This document shows, piece by piece, positions 27,181 to 34,833 of a DNA stretch of 64,000 bases (position 1 is the first letter of the stretch; every line of letters begins with the position of its first letter). The DNA lies in NCBI GenBank assembly GCA_038843675.1, contig JAWBRV010000008.1:1-64000 (forward strand). Reading direction: 5' to 3'. Below the pieces are notes generated by a model. It was not told the origin of the DNA. It did no database searches and saw only the letters and a program-made list of their open reading frames with translations. The position numbers and the translations under genes are program-made. Origin of the DNA: Candidatus Bathyarchaeia archaeon (lineage in GTDB: Archaea; Thermoproteota; Bathyarchaeia; 40CM-2-53-6; CALIRQ01).

Positions 27181-27747
27181 TTATCCTCATAAAATTTGAG
27201 TAAAATGTGAAATTTTAATCTTTCGAGAATCCGGCCCCTCTCTAGACGTAATTATGTTTATATCCGGTGAGATAGTATTTTATTATTGCCAAAATATTAA
27301 CACTTTTGTGATAAAAAGGGTTTAATGGCCCCTTTTTCTCCCGGGCGAGAAACCTCCATTGAGTTCAAGAAAAGCAGAACCGGCCCTTTCGCGAATGCTG
27401 AAAACACCTTCCATGAGGGTGGAAGCTAGGGATGAATGCCGTGAGACCCCTTGAATAATGGAGGACCCTCTGGGATCAAGGGAGCTGGCCATCCTTGGAA
27501 ATGCTTGACGCATTGCCCAAATCCCAAATAGGTCGGTTATGGGCTCCGCCTTGAAGGGTTGAGGGAAAGAAATCCAACCATCGGATCACCACCTCATGAA
27601 CGGGGGAAGGCTGGGAATGTGGCGAAATTCCCAAGCCGGTGCCGAGATATGGCTGTTGGATTAAGATCGCCCGCTCCGCTCCGAAATATTGATAAGAGAG
27701 CTCGATGCGTAGGGGTGGATCAATTGGGCGGATGAAGGTGAAGCGAG
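27181..27747. other. 567-base region without an intact gene
   Basis: The left part is A+T-rich (27200-27330), the right part G+C-rich. A 42-codon frame at 27326-27454 may be a transposase end (separate entry). From 27455 to about 27700 there are G-rich stretches and short inverted motifs that could be RNA structure or transposon 3' end, but I find no SRP RNA, RNase P RNA or tRNA signature. The last 30 bases hold the ribosome-binding site of the L7Ae gene. Confidence 0.5.
27326..27454 (+). pseudogene. Possible C-terminal remnant of an IS605-type TnpB
   Basis: Directly after an in-frame TAA, a 42-codon frame ends with MRVEARDECRETP and a stop. Short tails of this composition follow the zinc-ribbon domain in archaeal IS605 OrfB/TnpB proteins. 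No zinc ribbon or catalytic residues are left, so this is a weak, recall-based suggestion. Confidence 0.2.
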
Positions 27748-28137
27748 ACGTCCAAGCCTTTCTTCGTCAAATTCGAGGTCCCCAAGGACCTCGCCGATAA
27801 GGCCTACCAGATAGTACAAGTGGCGAAGGATAGTGGGAAGATAAGGAAGGGGACGAATGAAGTCACTAAGAGCATCGAGAGGGGGATAGCGAAGCTCGTG
27901 GTGATAGCGGAGGACGTGGATCCCCCGCAGGTAGTGGCCCATTTGCCGATACTCTGCGAGGAGAGGAAGGTCCCATACCTTTACGTCCCTAGCAAACAAG
28001 AGTTGGGAAAGGCATCTGGGTTGGATGTGGCATCGGCGGCGGTAGCCATTATCGACTCCGGGGAAGCCTCGAAGGCCTTGGGCGAGATAATAGCGCAAGT
28101 TGAGCAACTCAAGAGGGGGAGCGGTAAAGGCAAATGA
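27748..28137 (+). CDS. rpl7ae: Ribosomal protein L7Ae with an apparent ACG start codon
   Basis: L7Ae binds K-turns in 23S rRNA, box C/D and H/ACA sRNAs and RNase P RNA. The C-terminal core ([38 protein letters not shown]) is typical. The family N-terminus S-K-P-F-x-V-K-F-E-V-P is encoded from 27751, directly after ACG at 27748-27750. A stop (TGA) lies three codons further upstream, and no ATG, GTG or TTG exists between it and GTG at 27820. GGTGA at 27737-27741, complementary to the 16S 3' end, is 6 bases before the ACG. So the start is ACG, or an ATG damaged by mutation or assembly error. Starting at GTG 27820 would delete about 24 conserved residues. First gene of the L7Ae-S28e-L24e-NDK operon. 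Confidence 0.85.
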   Translation, partial: TSKPFFVKFEVPKDLADKAYQIVQVAKDSGKIRKGTNEVTKSIERGIAKLVVIAEDVDPPQVVAHLPILCEERKVPYLYVPSKQELGKASGLDVASAAVAIIDSGEASKALGEIIAQVEQLKRGSGKGK

Positions 28138-28355
28138 GCGGGGCCAAGGGAGTTGAGGAGAAAGCCATCCCGGCTGAGGTGACGCAGATAATAGGGAGGA
28201 CTGGGGTCACCGGGGAAGTGACCCAAGTGAGGGTCAGGATAATGGAGGGGAAGGAGAAGGGGAGGATAATAACTAGGAACGTCAAGGGCCCCGTGAGGCT
28301 CGGCGACATCCTGATGCTCCGAGAGACCGAGAGGGAGGCTAGAAAAATAAAGTAA
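28134..28355 (+). CDS. rps28e: Ribosomal protein S28e
   Basis: S28e, 73 residues. The OB-fold core reads [20 protein letters not shown] and ends with the conserved [13 protein letters not shown] overlaps the L7Ae stop by 4 bases (ATGA), so translation is coupled. Order L7Ae-S28e-L24e-NDK-aIF5B is an ancestral archaeal gene string. Confidence 0.95.
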   Translation: MSGAKGVEEKAIPAEVTQIIGRTGVTGEVTQVRVRIMEGKEKGRIITRNVKGPVRLGDILMLRETEREARKIK

Positions 28356-28369
28356 GGCCGGGAGGGCCG

Positions 28370-28564
28370 ATGGTAAGGCAATTGAAATGCTCGTTTTGCG
28401 GAAAATTGTTTCCCTCCTCGACAGGCTCCATATACGTCAAGAACGATGGGAGCATCTATAGGTTCTGCTCGTCCAAGTGCAGGAAGAGCTTGCTGAAGCT
28501 GGGGAGGGATCCTAGGAAGCTCAAATGGACGGAGTATTACGGCAAGAAGGAGAGGGGCAAGTGA
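28370..28564 (+). CDS. rpl24e: Ribosomal protein L24e
   Basis: L24e, 64 residues, with the zinc finger CSFCG...FCSSKC (C-x2-C...C-x3-C) and the conserved NDGSIYRF between the cysteine pairs. Binds 23S rRNA in the large subunit. Starts 14 bases after S28e and is followed 3 bases later by ndk. Confidence 0.95.
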   Translation: MVRQLKCSFCGKLFPSSTGSIYVKNDGSIYRFCSSKCRKSLLKLGRDPRKLKWTEYYGKKERGK

Positions 28565-28567
28565 GCC

Positions 28568-29020
28568 ATGGGGGAAATCCCTCCGGGGATCGAGAGGACC
28601 TTCTTCTGCTTGAAGCCCGATGCCGTTGAGAGAGGATTGATCGGGGAGATAATCTCGAGGATCGAGAGAAAGGGCTTGAAGATAATCGGCTTGAAGCTAG
28701 TGAGGATCACTAGGGAGCAGGCGGAGAGATTATACGAGGAGCATAGGGGGAAGCCCTTCTACGAGGGCTTGGTGGACTACATAACCTCGGGCCCCTCGGT
28801 CCCTATGGTCGTGAAAGGGGTGAACGCGATAAGATTGATGAGGAGCCTCTCCGGCTCCACCGATCCCTCGGAGGCCCCCCCGGGGACGATAAGGGGGGAT
28901 TACGCGCCAGGGATCCCCCCGGGGGCGATAATAAGGAACTTAGTGCACGCATCGGATAGCACGGAAAAGGCAGAAAGGGAGATCGCCATATTTTTTGGGA
29001 AAGGGGAAATAGTGGAGTAG
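28568..29020 (+). CDS. ndk: Nucleoside diphosphate kinase
   Basis: NDK, 150 residues. FFCLKPDAVERGLIG carries the nucleotide-binding lysine; the phosphorylated histidine is in NLVHASDS. It transfers gamma-phosphate between NTPs and NDPs. Between L24e and aIF5B, its usual archaeal position. Confidence 0.95.
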   Translation: MGEIPPGIERTFFCLKPDAVERGLIGEIISRIERKGLKIIGLKLVRITREQAERLYEEHRGKPFYEGLVDYITSGPSVPMVVKGVNAIRLMRSLSGSTDPSEAPPGTIRGDYAPGIPPGAIIRNLVHASDSTEKAEREIAIFFGKGEIVE

Positions 29021-29076
29021 GCTTAGGGAATATCCTTATCTTCTAATCCCTAGCCTTAAAGGCTTGATGAGGAGAG

Positions 29077-30861
29077 TTGCCACTGCGCCATCCCATAGTC
29101 GCTGTGCTTGGCCATGTCGACCACGGCAAAACGACCCTCTTGGACTCCATCAGGGGGACCTCCGTGGCCGCGAGGGAGCCTGGGCAGATAACTCAATGGA
29201 TCGGGGCCAGCATGATACCCGCGGCCACTTTAGCCGAGCTTTGCGGCGGATTGCTCAAGCGATATAGGTTCCAAATAAAGGTCCCGGGCCTGCTCTTCAT
29301 AGATACCCCGGGCCATGAAACCTTCTCCAACCTCAGGAAGAGGGGGGGATCGGCCGCCGACATCGCGATTCTCGTCATAGATGTGATCGAGGGCCTCAAG
29401 CCCCAAACGAAGGAGTCTTTGGAAATATTGAGGGCTAGGAAGGTGCCGTTCATCGTAGCTGCGAATAAAATAGATCTGATCCCGGGTTGGAGGCCAATCC
29501 CCGGGGCCCCCTTCGAGGATTCCTTCGCCCGCCAAAGCCCGGAGGTGAGGGCGGATCTGGAGAATAGGATCTATGCCCTAATGGGCGGGCTCTCCGGGCT
29601 CGGCTTCAACTCCGATAGGTACGATAGGATAAGGGATTTCACGAAAACCGTCGCCATCGTCCCAGTCAGCGCGAGGACCAAGGAGGGGCTTCAAGACGTA
29701 TTATCCATGCTCATCGGCTTGACCCAAGCTTTCATGGAGAAGGACCTAATGACCGCCATGGGTCCGGCTAGGGGCACGGTATTGGAGGTCAAGGAGGAGG
29801 TCGGGCTCGGCGTGACGATCAACGCGATAATCTACGATGGCGTCCTCAGGGAAGGAGATACCATAGTGGTCGGCGGCCTCAAGGGCCCAATAATCACCAA
29901 GGTCAGGGCAATCCTCGTCCCGAAACCCTTGGACGAGATAAGGGATCCCCGGGATAGATTCTCGACCGCCCGGGAGGTTGTCGCGGCCGCTGGCGTTAAG
30001 ATAGGGGCGCCGGGACTCGAGGGGGCCCTCCCCGGCTCCTCGCTGTATGTGGCCCAATCGCCGGATGAAATCGCCCAGTATTCCAAATTGCTCGAGGATG
30101 AGATCAAGGGTATAGTCATAGCGAGCGATAAGGAGGGGATAGTCCTGAAGGCAGATACGCTGGGCTCGCTAGAGGCTCTGATAAGCTCCCTGAGCTTGAA
30201 GGGGATCCCGATAAGGTTGGCAGATATAGGGAACGTTTCTAGGAGGGATGTGGTGGAGGCCGGAACGGTTAAGGAAAAGCTGCTCAGAGCCGTTCTGGCG
30301 TTCAACGTGAAGATATTGCCAGATGCCGAGGAGGAGGCCGCGGCTTCGGGGGTCAAGATCTTCAGGAGCAACCTCGTATACGGGCTTATGGAGGAGTTCC
30401 TAGAATGGATGGAGAAGGAGAGGGCAGAGGAGGCCTATAGGGAGTTCAAGAGCCTCATCCTGCCCGGGGTCATAAGGATCCTCCCCGGCTTCGTATTCAG
30501 GAGGAGCAAGCCGGCCATAGTGGGGGTTGAGGTCCTCGGTGGCAGGGTGAGGCCCGGGTATCCCTTGATGACCGAAGACGGAAAGCTCGTTGGGGAGATC
30601 CTCCGAGTCCAAGACAAGGGGAAAGATATTGAGGAGGCCCTAAGGGGGATGCAAGTGGCCGTTTCAATAGATAAGCCGACGGTGGGGCGCCAAATCTCCG
30701 AGGGAGACATCCTATACGTAGCCGTTCCGGATCCCCACTCCAGAGCGCTTTCCTCAAAGTTCAAGGAGAGGCTATCGAGCGAGGATCTGGAGCTATTGAA
30801 GAAGATCTCCGAGATCTCAAAGGGGCGCGATGCCCTGCGCTTCAACCCCCAGCCCGTATAA
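29077..30861 (+). CDS. infB: Translation initiation factor aIF5B
   Basis: aIF5B, the archaeal IF2/eIF5B GTPase that promotes subunit joining; 594 residues. G1 motif GHVDHGKTT at 12-20, G3 DTPGHE, G4 NKID, G5 VSARTKEG. The four-domain archaeal length is intact, with no intein or extended N-terminus. The TTG start at 29077 is preceded by GAGGAGAG and puts the G domain at the very N-terminus, as in homologues. Confidence 0.95.
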   Translation: MPLRHPIVAVLGHVDHGKTTLLDSIRGTSVAAREPGQITQWIGASMIPAATLAELCGGLLKRYRFQIKVPGLLFIDTPGHETFSNLRKRGGSAADIAILVIDVIEGLKPQTKESLEILRARKVPFIVAANKIDLIPGWRPIPGAPFEDSFARQSPEVRADLENRIYALMGGLSGLGFNSDRYDRIRDFTKTVAIVPVSARTKEGLQDVLSMLIGLTQAFMEKDLMTAMGPARGTVLEVKEEVGLGVTINAIIYDGVLREGDTIVVGGLKGPIITKVRAILVPKPLDEIRDPRDRFSTAREVVAAAGVKIGAPGLEGALPGSSLYVAQSPDEIAQYSKLLEDEIKGIVIASDKEGIVLKADTLGSLEALISSLSLKGIPIRLADIGNVSRRDVVEAGTVKEKLLRAVLAFNVKILPDAEEEAAASGVKIFRSNLVYGLMEEFLEWMEKERAEEAYREFKSLILPGVIRILPGFVFRRSKPAIVGVEVLGGRVRPGYPLMTEDGKLVGEILRVQDKGKDIEEALRGMQVAVSIDKPTVGRQISEGDILYVAVPDPHSRALSSKFKERLSSEDLELLKKISEISKGRDALRFNPQPV

Positions 30862-30912
30862 ACTTATAAAACGGTTTCCTTGCGCTATTAGCCGAAGGGC
30901 TGGTGCGCTCGC

Positions 30913-31302
30913 TTGGCGAAATTTAAGGTAAGCATAGCGATACCCGAGGCGAAGGAGGTTAAGACGGTGGAGCTGGAGGGGAGCAGGGCTGCGCCGTTGG
31001 TTGGGCGGGAGATAGGGGACATAGTGGATGGATCCCTCGTTGGGATGCCGGGGAAAAGGGTCAGGATAACCGGGGGGAGCGATAAGGATGGGATCCCAAT
31101 GAGGGGGGACGTGCACGGCGGAGGCAAGAAGTATGTACTCCTATCCGGCCCTCCGGGCTTCAGGCCGAAGATCAAGGGTCTCAGGAAGAGGAAGCTCGTG
31201 AGGGGAAGGATGATCACGGATGAAACCTATCAGATAAATATGGTCGTTTTGAGCGATTCCGAGGGAAGGCCAGATGGAGGCGAAGATCGTAAGGGAATTT
31301 GA
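30913..31302 (+). CDS. rps6e: Ribosomal protein S6e
   Basis: S6e, 129 residues, the short archaeal form without the kinase-target tail of eukaryotes. Conserved FKVSIA start and the GGSDKDGIPMRGDV and KGLRKRKLVRG segments. TTG start at 30913. It overlaps rps24e by 29 bases. Confidence 0.94.
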   Translation: MAKFKVSIAIPEAKEVKTVELEGSRAAPLVGREIGDIVDGSLVGMPGKRVRITGGSDKDGIPMRGDVHGGGKKYVLLSGPPGFRPKIKGLRKRKLVRGRMITDETYQINMVVLSDSEGRPDGGEDRKGI

Positions 31303-31579
31303 AAACCCGCTCCTTAGGAGGAAGGAACTCGAGGTCGAGGTTTATCATCCCGGGGCGGGCACGCCGAATAGGAAATCCCTAAGGGAGAAGCTTTCGGGCA
31401 TATTGGGGGTGCGGGCGGATATGGTATTCATTAGGAGGATCCTAACGGGGACTGGGCTTAATAAATCCCTCTGCAAAGCCGAGATCTACCGCGATCCCGA
31501 ATACGCGAGGATTGTGGTGCCGAAGCATATAATCGATCGCGACTCCGGGTCCAAGAAAGGAGGAAAAAGCGGGGGTTGA
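31274..31579 (+). CDS. rps24e: Ribosomal protein S24e
   Basis: S24e, 101 residues. Typical N-terminus EFENPLLRRKELEV and LREKLSGILGV; basic, low-complexity C-terminal tail. It overlaps both S6e (29 bases) and S27ae (stop TGA at 31577-31579 overlaps the S27ae start), so S6e-S24e-S27ae is a tightly coupled unit. Confidence 0.92.
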   Translation: MEAKIVREFENPLLRRKELEVEVYHPGAGTPNRKSLREKLSGILGVRADMVFIRRILTGTGLNKSLCKAEIYRDPEYARIVVPKHIIDRDSGSKKGGKSGG

Positions 31580-31767
31580 TGCTGTTGGCGAAGAAGAAGG
31601 CTAGGCTAAGCACGATCTACGAATACGATCCACAAAAGGGGACGATAAGGTTAAAAAACAAGAAATGTCCCAGATGTAACAACATAATGGCCCATCACGA
31701 AAAACCCATACCTAGGTGGGCTTGTGGATCCTGTGGCTTTACGGATTACGAGCGGCGAAGGAGTTAG
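31579..31767 (+). CDS. rps27ae: Ribosomal protein S27ae
   Basis: S27ae (eS31), about 62 residues, zinc ribbon CPRC...CGSCG and the conserved tail GFTDYERR. The free archaeal form without ubiquitin. ATG 31579 and TTG 31585 (giving M-A-K-K-K) are both plausible; homologues favour the second. Its stop overlaps by 3 bases the stop of the convergent DPCK gene. Confidence 0.92.
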   Translation: MLLAKKKARLSTIYEYDPQKGTIRLKNKKCPRCNNIMAHHEKPIPRWACGSCGFTDYERRRS

Positions 31768-32288
31768 CCTTCTTCGATCCGTTCCATCATCTCAATCAAG
31801 GATTTGGCCCGCTCTTTTGAGGCTTTATCGACTTTGACGATAACTATGCCCTCATTCGGTTGGCCGTAAACCACCAAAGCCCCTTCTGGGGCCTCCAATA
31901 TCGCCGGGAGGGCGAGGAGGTCCTCCTCTCCATCGATTATGATGAGCCCTCCTCCGCATGAGATGGCCTCCCTCACGGCGCCCCAAGCGGGGAACCCTAT
32001 CATACCCGGGGGATTCCTCGCCTTGAAAATCCTCCTATGCTCCCTATGGACCACATCGGCATTTCCCCTCATTATTCTCCCATCGACGATCCTAATATTC
32101 ACATTAATTCCCTTTTCCACGAGGTCCTTCGAAACCACGTCCCCAACCGATATTAGGAATTTAATGCAATCCCTCTCGATCAACTTCGCGACCTCGTCGT
32201 ATTCGGATCCCCCGGCGCCGCGCAGGAGCGTACCAAGTGGCTCCTTGAGGATCGTCCTCAAGCGATCGTCGGGTCTGAGCCCCTCCAA
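31764..32288 (-). CDS. GTP-dependent dephospho-CoA kinase
   Basis: DUF359 protein, 174 residues, the archaeal GTP-dependent dephospho-CoA kinase that makes CoA in the last step. Conserved motifs ISVGDVVS, the hydrophobic IDGEEDLLALPAIL and the C-terminal VVYGQPNEGIVIV. It starts directly after spt4 (no gap), the usual archaeal linkage Rpo7-Spt4-DPCK. Confidence 0.9.
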   Translation of the reverse strand: MEGLRPDDRLRTILKEPLGTLLRGAGGSEYDEVAKLIERDCIKFLISVGDVVSKDLVEKGINVNIRIVDGRIMRGNADVVHREHRRIFKARNPPGMIGFPAWGAVREAISCGGGLIIIDGEEDLLALPAILEAPEGALVVYGQPNEGIVIVKVDKASKERAKSLIEMMERIEEG

Positions 32289-32474
32289 CTACCTCACTTT
32301 TATGGCGTATCTCCCGCTCCTCTTTATGCCTATCATCGAAGCTATCTTGGAAGACTCTGGATCCAATATTACCAATAGACCCGACCAATCATCGCTAAGG
32401 TTCGAGGATTTGCAATTCGGGCAAATCGGCCCGTTGCTGAGGGCCCGGCAATCCCTGCAAGCCTTAAGAGGCAT
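32289..32474 (-). CDS. spt4: Transcription elongation factor Spt4 (RpoE'')
   Basis: Spt4, 61 residues, one zinc ribbon with CRDC near the start and CPNC about 11 residues later, and the conserved ending GRYAIKVR. With Spt5 it forms the archaeal processivity factor on RNA polymerase. It overlaps the rpo7 end by 11 bases. Confidence 0.93.
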   Translation of the reverse strand: MPLKACRDCRALSNGPICPNCKSSNLSDDWSGLLVILDPESSKIASMIGIKRSGRYAIKVR

Positions 32475-33057
32475 CCGCGATCTGCTCCTTTGCTCCGCCC
32501 TTCACCTTGCTCACATCCTCCTCTATCCACTCGAGCTTCCCCAAGAACGGCTGCCTAACCGTTATCCCTATCTTTCCGCCCATGCCCCCCCTTGGGAAGC
32601 TCACGGCTATGATCCTCGCCCTCACCGAATCCCCCTTTCCCAACTTCCTTTGCGATTCCTTACCGATCAGGATTCCATGCTTCTCATCATAGTCTATGAA
32701 ATCGTCCATTATTTGGGATACATGGAGTAAGGCATCTTCAGGGCCTAGCCTGACGAATGCTCCGAAATCCGTTACCTCTACGACCTCCCCCTCGATAACC
32801 TCTTGGACCTCTGGGTAGAACGTCAGGAGCTTGAAGGTGGCCCTGTGATAGGTGGAGCCATCTCCGTGCAAGATCTTCCCAACCGGATCGACATTCACAT
32901 CGATAACGAGGATCACGTAGCCGAGATCTTCGTTCACGATGTTCTCATATTTTGCCCTAACCTGCTCCTTCGCCGCCTCCTGTATCGGCCTCCCCAGCTC
33001 CGCGGGCGGTATCCTTACCACATCCTCAACTTCCACGAGCCTGAACGTCGCGCGCAA
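32464..33057 (-). CDS. rpo7: RNA polymerase subunit Rpo7 (RpoE')
   Basis: Rpo7, 197 residues. N-terminal RNP-like domain, then an S1/OB domain with GEVVEVTDFGAFVRLGP. It forms the polymerase stalk with Rpo4. The TTG start at 33057 is preceded by a G-rich run in GAAGGGGG. Co-transcribed with spt4 and DPCK. Confidence 0.94.
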   Translation of the reverse strand: MRATFRLVEVEDVVRIPPAELGRPIQEAAKEQVRAKYENIVNEDLGYVILVIDVNVDPVGKILHGDGSTYHRATFKLLTFYPEVQEVIEGEVVEVTDFGAFVRLGPEDALLHVSQIMDDFIDYDEKHGILIGKESQRKLGKGDSVRARIIAVSFPRGGMGGKIGITVRQPFLGKLEWIEEDVSKVKGGAKEQIADAS

Positions 33058-33073
33058 CCCCCTTCATGATCGA

Positions 33074-33514
33074 TCAAAGATATTCGGGCTCCATCCCCTC
33101 GAGGCAGAGCCTCGAATTGCCCCTTAAATAAATGACTGGGACATTTATATTCCTTAACTTTTTCCTGAGGCCCGCATCATTTGTAGCCACGATTGCCCCC
33201 ATCTCCTTCGATGCCGCTATTAGGGCCTCATCGACCCCCCCGCCCCCAGGCGATTCGAAGCGAATTTTCTCGCACATTTCAGCCAATCGCATCGCCAACT
33301 TGGCCATTCGACCCCTTTCGCCGCCCCCTTGGGAGAGCCTCATCAACTCCTCACTAACCGGGCTTATCAAGATGAAGATGGGCTTTCTTGAGATGAGTTC
33401 CTCTATGCCCTTGAATGGGTCTATCCTGAACTTAAAGGGCATCATGAGGAAGCTAGAGTCAAGTAGAACCTTGATCGCTCTATCACGCTCGCGGGGGTTT
33501 GGGAATTTGCTCAT
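33074..33514 (-). CDS. PIN-domain nuclease, Fcf1/Utp23-like
   Basis: About 146 residues with a PIN domain. Acidic residues are at LLDSSFLM (first Asp), VDEALI and ATNDAGLRKKL. In many archaea a PIN protein of this type sits between aIF2-gamma and Rpo7 and is thought to process rRNA, like eukaryotic Fcf1. The ATG at 33514 overlaps the aIF2-gamma stop (ATGA). It is a chromosomal housekeeping PIN protein, not a toxin-antitoxin pair. Confidence 0.85.
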   Translation of the reverse strand: MSKFPNPRERDRAIKVLLDSSFLMMPFKFRIDPFKGIEELISRKPIFILISPVSEELMRLSQGGGERGRMAKLAMRLAEMCEKIRFESPGGGGVDEALIAASKEMGAIVATNDAGLRKKLRNINVPVIYLRGNSRLCLEGMEPEYL

Positions 33515-34737
33515 CTCACTATGCCGTATCCTATTAGCCTCCACCCGGTCATTATCTTCCTACTTATGGCGACCTTCATCCTAGGCTCAGCGCTGACAGG
33601 CCTCCTCAATGAGATCTCCACCAAATCGTCCCTGACGGATGTAACGACGCCGGAGGTAACGCTGGTTCCGACGTTCAAGACGAGGGCCTCGTTCATCCTT
33701 ATCCTCTCGGTTGGTATCTCCTCCTTCACGCCCACGACTTTCTCGAATAGCTTGACCTCGAGCCTAAGGGATTCCGAAAGGGGTGGCATCCTACCAACCC
33801 TTCCAACCAAGCTCCCAACCAATCCATCGGATTTGGTTAGGGAGGGATCGAGCTTCGTCCCCAAGGCCACCAAGCCCCCAGGCCCAGCTTCCTCAACGCT
33901 CCCGCGGCCTATGTGGATGCTCTCCACAGTGGTTATCAAGGGCTCATACTTGGGCCTTCCCCCCTCCTCAACCCTTATTCCCGGGATTATCTCTATTTCA
34001 TCGCCAACCCTCAACTTCCCTTGTATTATCGATCCGCCTATGACGCCACCGACGAGATCCTCCACCTCGGTGCCAGGTTTGTTCACCTCGAAGGATCTGA
34101 GCACGTACATCTTCGGATCTAGGGAGAGATCCCTCTTAGGAGTGGGTATCCGCTCCTCTATGGCTTCGATCAGGGAATCTATATTGATCTTCTTTTGGGC
34201 TGAGACTGGTATGATCGGCGCCCCCTCCGCCACGGTGCCCTTTATGAACTTCTCTATCTCAGCCTTATTCTCAAGAGCCCTCTCCTTACTCACTATGTCT
34301 ATTTTATTCTGAACTATGATTATCTTGTTTATGCCCGCTATCTCCGCGGCGAGGAGGTGCTCTCTATCTTGGGCCTGTGGGAACTTGGCATCGCTGGCCA
34401 CCAAGAAGAGCGCTCCATCCATGAGGGCGGCGCCTGAGAGCATCGTGACCATGAGGCTGTGGTGACCAGGGCAATCGATGAAGCTAACTCCCCTCAGGAA
34501 CTCGGCATCCCCTCCGCATTGGGGACACTTTGGCTCGCTCGTATAAACGGGGGGACTACATTTCGAACATTTGTAAAAATAAGCATCGGCATATCCTATC
34601 CTTATAGTGATGCCCCTCCTCAGCTCTTCGGAATGCCTGGAGGTCCAAACGCCCGTGATGGCTTGAACTAGGGTGCTCTTCCCATTATCAACATGTCCGA
34701 GCGTGCCTATATTGCATTCTGGCTGTATCGGCCCCAT
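33511..34737 (-). CDS. Translation initiation factor aIF2 gamma
   Basis: aIF2 gamma subunit, 408 residues, the GTPase that carries initiator tRNA. G1 GHVDNGKST, G3 DCPGHHS, G4 NKID, and a zinc knuckle CSKC...CPQC in the G domain. ATG at 34737 gives the family-length protein beginning close to the G1 motif; the open frame reaches further to 34899 but that extension runs into the kae1 region and is not conserved. Co-directional with the PIN gene and rpo7. Confidence 0.95.
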   Translation of the reverse strand: MGPIQPECNIGTLGHVDNGKSTLVQAITGVWTSRHSEELRRGITIRIGYADAYFYKCSKCSPPVYTSEPKCPQCGGDAEFLRGVSFIDCPGHHSLMVTMLSGAALMDGALFLVASDAKFPQAQDREHLLAAEIAGINKIIIVQNKIDIVSKERALENKAEIEKFIKGTVAEGAPIIPVSAQKKINIDSLIEAIEERIPTPKRDLSLDPKMYVLRSFEVNKPGTEVEDLVGGVIGGSIIQGKLRVGDEIEIIPGIRVEEGGRPKYEPLITTVESIHIGRGSVEEAGPGGLVALGTKLDPSLTKSDGLVGSLVGRVGRMPPLSESLRLEVKLFEKVVGVKEEIPTERIRMNEALVLNVGTSVTSGVVTSVRDDLVEISLRRPVSAEPRMKVAISRKIMTGWRLIGYGIVR

Positions 34738-34769
34738 TCCAAGCCCCTTTCCCAATCCCCCCGCCTCCT

Positions 34770-34777
34770 CTTTAAAG
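34770..34777. promoter_or_regulatory. Palindromic TATA box between aIF2-gamma and kae1
   Basis: CTTTAAAG is symmetric and lies in the 96-base gap between two divergent genes. With standard spacing it could start transcription both leftward (about 34748) and rightward (about 34800). Confidence 0.4.
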
Positions 34778-34833
34778 AAACCTCGCCACGGATAAATTTG
34801 ACTATCCCGGGGGAAGGAGGAGGGGCTTTCGAA

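Noticed and set aside
29064-29267. Short plus-strand frame at the aIF5B start (ATG 29064)
   Set aside because: Overlaps the aIF5B G domain in another frame; the TTG-started frame has the GHVDHGKT motif.
33074-33514. Toxin of a VapBC pair
   Set aside because: No antitoxin gene adjoins; the PIN protein sits in the conserved aIF2-gamma/Rpo7 housekeeping string.
34693-34833. N-terminal extension of Kae1 from 34693
   Set aside because: It overlaps the divergent aIF2-gamma start, is not conserved, and contains the intergenic promoter.
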